NCBI GenBank assembly: GCA_025201345.1
Contig: JAIXMG010000039.1
Coordinates: 1 to 64,000, forward strand
Length of the DNA stretch: 64,000 bases
Reading direction: 5' to 3'
Source of the DNA: Thamnidium elegans
Lineage: Eukaryota; Mucoromycota; Mucoromycetes; Mucorales; Mucoraceae
The translations under genes were made by a program, and so were the position numbers. The notes beneath the pieces were generated by a model that was not told the origin of the DNA, searched no databases, and saw only the letters and a program-made list of their open reading frames with translations. Below are positions 58,298-64,000 of the stretch, piece after piece; position 1 is the first letter of the stretch; each line of letters opens with the position of its first letter.

Positions 58298-60442
58298 ATG
58301 ATATCCAGTATATTGAAAAGGAACAATACTCGCTTAAATCGTCAGTACGCTACTCTTGGTATCCGACGTGAAGATAAGAGTCGATGGGAGCGTCGATCTG
58401 CCTTGACTCCCAATGCCGTCAAGATATTAATCGAAGAAACTGGTACCAAAGTTTATGTTCAACCAAGTAGTAAGCGTATCTTTACAAATGAATCCTATGA
58501 AAAGGTAAAAAAAAAAAGCTCTTGAATATATATACGAACATATATTCACTACAATTATATATATAAAAAAAAAGGCTGGTGCACAAATCACAGAAGATAT
58601 TTCAAAAGCAAACATTATTCTTGGTATTAAGGAAGTTCCTGAGGAAGCATTATTGAAAGATAAGACCTATATTTTCTTTTCTCATACACATAAAGGGAAT
58701 AAGAAAAATATGCCCATGTTACAAGGTGTATTAGACAAGGTAAGGGATGATCTCCATAGAAACAAGCCTCTTTTTTTATTTATTTTCTTCTCACACCGTC
58801 GTGGGAAATTTAGAACATCCGTCTAATAGACTATGAACTAATGAAAGATGAAACGGGTAAAAGACTAGTTGCTTTTGGACATTACGCAGGAAACGCTGGT
58901 ACTGTATTACAAACAATGCATTTTTTTTTATGTGTACCCACATGCGACTCATAACCAATTTTTTTCCCAGGAATGATTGATATTTTACACGGTATGGGTC
59001 ATCGGTTTCTTGGATTAGGCTACAGTACACCTTTCATGGTAATCTAATTATTGCTTCTATAAAAAATATTATTATATTTACTTGTAACTATACGTAATAG
59101 TATACATCTATGGCACATGCTTATCCAACCATTGCAGAAGCTAAATTAGCTTTGAACCGAATGGGTGATGAGATCGTAAAAAATGGTACACCTAAAGATT
59201 TTGGTCCATTGGTTTATGCATTTACGGGATCCGGAAATGTGACTCAAGTTAGTTTATTTTTAAATATTAATCCGTTATTGATATTAATGTACTTATTTAG
59301 GGTGCATTAGAGATGTTTAAGGAGATACCTCACGAATTTATACCTGCACAAGATCTTGAAAAATTAATCAGTGATAAAAGTAAGTTTCTATGTGTATTTT
59401 TAAGTATATTTTTTGTTGTTGTTGATCGTATATATAGACCCTAGGTTGGATAAAGTGTACGGTGTTCAACTTGAGGTTAAGGATTATATTGAACAAAAGA
59501 ATGGAAATGAGCCATTACTAGATTATGATGATTATTTACACCATCCCGAGAAATATCAATCAAACTTTCATCACACGGTATTTTATTTGTATAAAACGAG
59601 ACTAATTTTTTAAACTTTTACTGAACCAAGATATATACCTAGATTGCTCCTTATGCTAATTGTGTTGTGACAGGTGCTTATTGGGATGATCGGTATCCAC
59701 GTCTTTTAACTAACAAACAACTTACTGAATTCGAAAAACTGAAAAACAAGGGATTGATTCATAAAGGAAAAATGATGAGTTTAGCTGATATTGTGTGCGA
59801 CGTAAAGGTATTTATATTATTTTAGAGCATGATCATTTTCTCACGTTCATCTAGGGTGCATTTGAATGTTTATCTCACAGCACAAATGTAGACGATGGGT
59901 TTTTTTATTATGATGCTATAAAGAATCAAGAACATGACAAGTAAGTCTTTTTTTTTTTTTCTTTTTTTTTTTTCTTAAAGAAGTCAAGGTATCATTTGTA
60001 TATTAATCTAGTCATTTAGTGCTGAAGGCAAAGGCATTCAAGTCATGGGTATCGATATTTTGCCTGCCGAGTTCCCGGTTGAAAGCAGTGAATTCTTTAG
60101 TAATGCATTGTATCCGTTTGTAAAAGAAATGGTACGAAAATAATAATATAAAAAGAAAACTGTGTGAATTTTATTTTATTTATATTAAAACTTTAGGTAA
60201 ATGGTGAACCCAACGTGCCTCTTAAAAACCTATCGCCTCTTTTACGTGAAGCTACTATTGCAGATGGTGGAAAATTGACAGAAAACCATCAAGCCTTAAA
60301 AAAGCTTTTACCATCCTCAAATAAAACATCTCATGGTGTTGAAAAGAAGACTGTATTACTACTTGGTTCTGGTATGGTAGCAGCACCATTAGTAGAACAT
60401 TTAATGAACAGACCTGACGTGAAAATTGTAGTTGGTAAGTTA

Positions 60443-60476
<34 letters not shown>

Positions 60477-62189
60477 GCATCCTCCTCATTTTTTTAACGT
60501 ATATGTATTATAGCTAGCAACGTGGCGGAAGAAGCAAAGGCTTTAGTGTCTGGTTACTTAAATGCTGAATCTGTTCCTTTAGATATTTCTAATCACCAAG
60601 TTTTATCTCGCCTTGTAGAAAAGTCGGATGTAGTCGTTAGTTTAGTACCTGCATTTTTACACGCCAAAGTGGCCAACGTATGCATTGAAAAAAGAAAGCA
60701 TATGGTTACTGCTAGTTACGTATCTCCGGAAATGGGGGCATTAGAAAAAAAGTAACGTAAAACTGTTTTTTTATTTAGTGCAAAAACTAATATATCTATA
60801 CAAAAAATAGTGCACAAAACGCAGATATTTTAATTATGAATGAAGTTGGTTTAGATCCTGGTATTGATCATATGTCTGCAATGAAAATTATTGATGAAGC
60901 AAAAGCAAACGGATCAAAGGTAAATAAATTTATATCTAGTAGCAATGTGTTTTAATGATTTGATTATTTGTAGGTTCGATCTTTTATCTCTTGGTGCGGT
61001 GGTTTACCTTCTCCTGAAGCATCTAACGTCCCATTGGGTTATAAATTTAGTTGGTCACCACGTGGTGTATTAACTGCTAGTGGTAACGATGCGACTTATC
61101 GGTCGAATGGAAAGGTAACTAGGTAAACAAAAATATTTACACGCATAAAACTTTAACTTTTTTTTTCTAGACTCACACGATAAGTGGAGACAGTTTATTA
61201 AAGGAGCACTTTCCTGTTGTACAAACTCCCTATTCTGGGTTTGTATTTGAAGGATTAGCAAACCGTAACTCCTTGGGCTATGCAGACATTTACGGATTGG
61301 GTGAACTCTCGGATATGGATACAATGTTTCGTGGTACCTTAAGATATCAAGTAAAGTTTCCTTTCTTTTTTCTTTTTTTTTTACTGTAGTAGCGTTACTG
61401 ATTTTTTATTTTATTTTTTATTCTTAGGGTTATTCAGACTTGTTGTATGCATTCAGAAAATTAGGGTTTTTAGAACAAACAAAAGCATTAAATCAGTGTC
61501 ATAGTTGGGTAGGTTAATTGTTTGTTTTTATTATTATTGTTATTAATCAATTATAAAAAAACAGTCAAATTATTTCGATACTGTATTATCAGGAACGAAT
61601 AATTCATTATCCACAAATGAGCGATATGATACAATGGTTAATAAGCTGGGATTATCTAAAGAACATCCAATGACAGAAAAAGTATGGTCTGCTATTTCAT
61701 TCTTTTTGTCTGACCAACAAGCTACTGATTTTAACAACGGAGGTAATTCTGCTTTGGATATATTTTCGTCTCTTTTATCCAAACAGCTCAAGTATCACAA
61801 AGGGGAAAGGGATATGGTAGCTATGCATCATGAATTTGGAATCGAGCATTCGACCGGCAAAAAGGTAACGTATTTTTGTTATTATTTTCGCTTTAACTAT
61901 ATATGGGATACTAAAGTCAAAGTATTAGGAAACTTTGACATCAACACTGATAAAATATGGTAATGAAAAGCATACAGCAATGGCTGATACTGTTGGTTTA
62001 CCTACTGCTATGGCAGTTGAATTAGTTTTGGATGATGCTATTCCAGAGAGGGGTGTACTTAGACCCATTAAACCGCACGTATACCTGCCCATTTTGGATC
62101 AACTTGAAACAAAGGGTATTCAGTTTGTGGAAAGACATGAACCATACCGTAATAACAGACTTGAAGCAACTGGGTCAAACACATGGTAA
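58298..62189 (+). CDS. AASS: Bifunctional lysine-ketoglutarate reductase/saccharopine dehydrogenase (AASS type)
   Basis: Eighteen exons (first 58,298-58,504, last 61,929-62,189) give 933 residues, as in animal AASS. The N-terminus looks mitochondrial ([19 protein letters not shown]). The reductase domain (about 20-480) has [18 protein letters not shown], then [13 protein letters not shown], then [20 protein letters not shown] and [19 protein letters not shown]. The dehydrogenase domain (about 480-933) has [20 protein letters not shown], then [20 protein letters not shown], then [20 protein letters not shown] and [20 protein letters not shown]. In animals this fusion degrades lysine through saccharopine. 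Most fungi have separate LYS1 and LYS9 enzymes for synthesis, so the fusion is notable. Direction of flux here is not shown by sequence. Confidence 0.93.
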
Positions 62190-62390
62190 TTTGGAGGCAT
62201 TCAAATCATATTTATAACTTGTTATATAAAAATAAAGGAGAAAAAAGCTCAGGGTTTTTCTTTTTATATGTGTGTGATTGATCACTTGTTTTTTATGCGC
62301 TCAAAAACTCTATAGTATAATGATGATAAACAAAGAATTATGATTAATTAAACAGAAGAAGAAAACAAACGTTTTTTCTTTTTTTTCTCT

Positions 62391-62425
<35 letters not shown>

Positions 62426-62499
62426 TAGTTTAGATCACATATACTTGACTCATACTCAAATAGGATATGATCTTTGGTCATTATTGCATAACACTTTTC

Positions 62500-62536
<37 letters not shown>

Positions 62537-62589
62537 TTTTTTTATTCTTTTATATTTATATTCAAACAGTCAATAGTCGTCAATAGAGA

Positions 62590-63639
62590 ATGAAACGATT
62601 TTCACTTTCAATTTTGTTTCCTTATTTCGTGTGTGCCATATCAGGAGGAAACTCGGCCGAATCCTCTAAGAGCTACCCATTCTCTGTGACACTTACCAAC
62701 CCCATTTTGTGTGGTGGCAGTATTATATCATTAGACCCACCATGGGTTTTGACAGCAGCACATTGTATAGAAGATTTCAATATATCAGACGAGGTATCTG
62801 CTTCTGTAGCTTACGGTAGTCGACAATTTTCAGACCTATTATACACACAAATAAAAAGGGTGATTCCACATCCATTATACGTCCCTTCTTCAATTCAATT
62901 AAAAGCACAAGTGTACGCTACTGATAAAACAGATCAAGTACCTTATGATATTGGGCTAATTGAGTTAACACAGCCTTTTGTGGAGACCGACCATGTAAAT
63001 CGTGTTCGACTTGATATGGAAGAAGGAGATAAAAATGTGGACAATAAACTAGAAACGATTGGTATGGGATATACAGGCATTCAAGAGCTACATGCTAATG
63101 TGTTGCAGTATGCGCACTGTAACTTATCGAATGCTGCTCCATTGCACGACAATAATTTTAATAATAGCATTATATTGATTACTTCAGATGCAGGATTATG
63201 CCATGGTGATTCGGGTAAATAAACCTTTTATATATATATATATTTATATCTCTAATAAAATAATGTAGGTAGTCCATTACTATATAAACCTGATAATAGT
63301 AGTGAATATTCTTTAAAAGGCGTATTGAATAGAATCCTGAATGCATTTGATCCAGATCCTGAAAATACCACTTGCCCTGTTCCTTACTCAAGTACAACCG
63401 GGTTTCTAAACATATTCTCGAAACCTAGTCGACATATAAACTGGATTACCAGTGTAACTGGGCTCTCCGAAAGTATCTTGACTGATACGGCTGCAGAGCT
63501 TCAAAAGAAGCACAGTTTTTCAAAAAGTCAATCTGCATCAAGTGCACGTGCAAATATAAGCGAGATAAATTGGTTACAACTTTTGTTAATATTACCCTTA
63601 TCTCTGTTTCATTATGTAAGAGATGCATCTATTTTTTGA
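62590..63639 (+). CDS. Trypsin-like serine protease (S1 family), probably secreted
   Basis: Two exons (62,590-63,214 and 63,269-63,639) give 331 residues. A signal peptide (MKRFSLSILFPYFVCA) leads to ISGGNSA, the counterpart of the IVGG activation end. The triad is His 58 in VLTAAHC, Asp 120 in YDIGLIELTQPF and Ser 208 in CHGDSGSPL. The intron splits the active-site GDSG codons. After the protease domain, which ends near FLNIFSKPSRHINWI, a Ser-rich tail and a hydrophobic end (INWLQLLLILPLSLFHYV) suggest membrane or GPI attachment. The region before the catalytic Ser lacks the usual Asp six residues upstream, so primary specificity may not be tryptic. Confidence 0.88.
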
Positions 63640-64000
63640 CTCTTAGGGGACAAGTAGGCGGCAGAACGGCATTGCTCATTAATGTAATAGCGATAAATTA
63701 TTTTTCTTCCTTTCTCCCTCCTTACACGTATATACAGTTATACACCTATAAAAAATTAAATGTAAAGTAACTAACTATAATGAATAAATAAATATATATA
63801 TATATATATATTTTTATTAGTTAAATGATATGGGTATAAAATATATTGTAAGACTAGGTGAAAAGAAAGTGCATCTATAAAAAATAAAAACTCATACACA
63901 CATAAAATAATAGAAAAGGAACATTCAAGTCATATTGTATATTAAAGTTTTATTTCTAAAAAGACAGCATCAAACTGAAATTATATAAGGATCAACCTTA
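63640..64000. other. AT-rich 3' flank to the window end
   Basis: A TA repeat at about 63,791-63,810 and poly(A)-signal-like AATAAA motifs occur. I see no gene. Confidence 0.5.

Noticed and set aside
58060..58371. A 103-codon frame overlapping the start of the lysine enzyme gene
   Set aside because: It is out of frame with the conserved protein and consists of TA-repeat and T-rich translation.

Overview
The window looks like nuclear DNA of an early-diverging fungus, most likely Mucoromycota (Mucorales-like). The reasons are very AT-rich DNA with long poly(A)/poly(T) tracts, compact genes with many 45-110 bp GT-AG introns, a fungal gene set, and a chromodomain Ty3-type retrotransposon. Species cannot be fixed from the sequence. 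All gene models below are hand-spliced; the conserved ones give continuous proteins of the expected family length and a total coding length divisible by three.

Positions 1-13,207 are a nest of transposable elements. An old Ty3/gypsy element survives as an RNase H piece at 501-703 and an integrase piece at 8,070-9,273. It was broken by a CACTA-like DNA element (end at 500), by an almost intact chromovirus (858-7,413, 547-bp LTRs, GTCAA target duplication), and by a 202-bp MITE (8,871-9,072). Next come a CACTA-like element of subfamily A (9,485-12,130), itself hit by a related MITE and by a solo LTR (11,507-12,053, TTATC duplication), and a subfamily B relative (12,131-13,207).

Positions 14,247-25,652 hold housekeeping genes: a C2-domain protein with a P/Q-rich tail, carnitine acetyltransferase, TSC13-type enoyl-CoA reductase, a DUF1206 membrane protein, tubulin cofactor A, complex I subunit NDUFA5 and a Dal5-type MFS transporter. 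A gene-poor, microsatellite-rich stretch follows to 28,371.

Positions 28,372-51,651 hold two secreted GPI-type wall proteins, SNU13, a FUSC/ALMT-type exporter, a mercaptopyruvate-type sulfurtransferase, a CWC16-family splicing factor (SAF4/CCDC130 type), an SLC35-like transporter, cytochrome b5, a Rab6/Ypt6 GTPase, a seven-knuckle CCHC protein, a large kelch-ectodomain membrane protein and GDT1.

Positions 51,652-57,019 are a decayed tract of unrecognised reading frames. One of these frames is split by a 1,140-bp CACTA-like element (55,199-56,338) with an exact AGA duplication. The window ends with an 18-exon gene for a fused lysine-ketoglutarate reductase/saccharopine dehydrogenase and a trypsin-like protease.

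The conserved genes do not form one pathway. Several act in mitochondria (carnitine acetyltransferase, NDUFA5, probably the fused lysine enzyme) or the secretory route (TSC13, cytochrome b5, Ypt6, GDT1, GPI proteins). The most informative material is the transposon stratigraphy, because three insertions have target duplications that can be verified by reading frame or flank.
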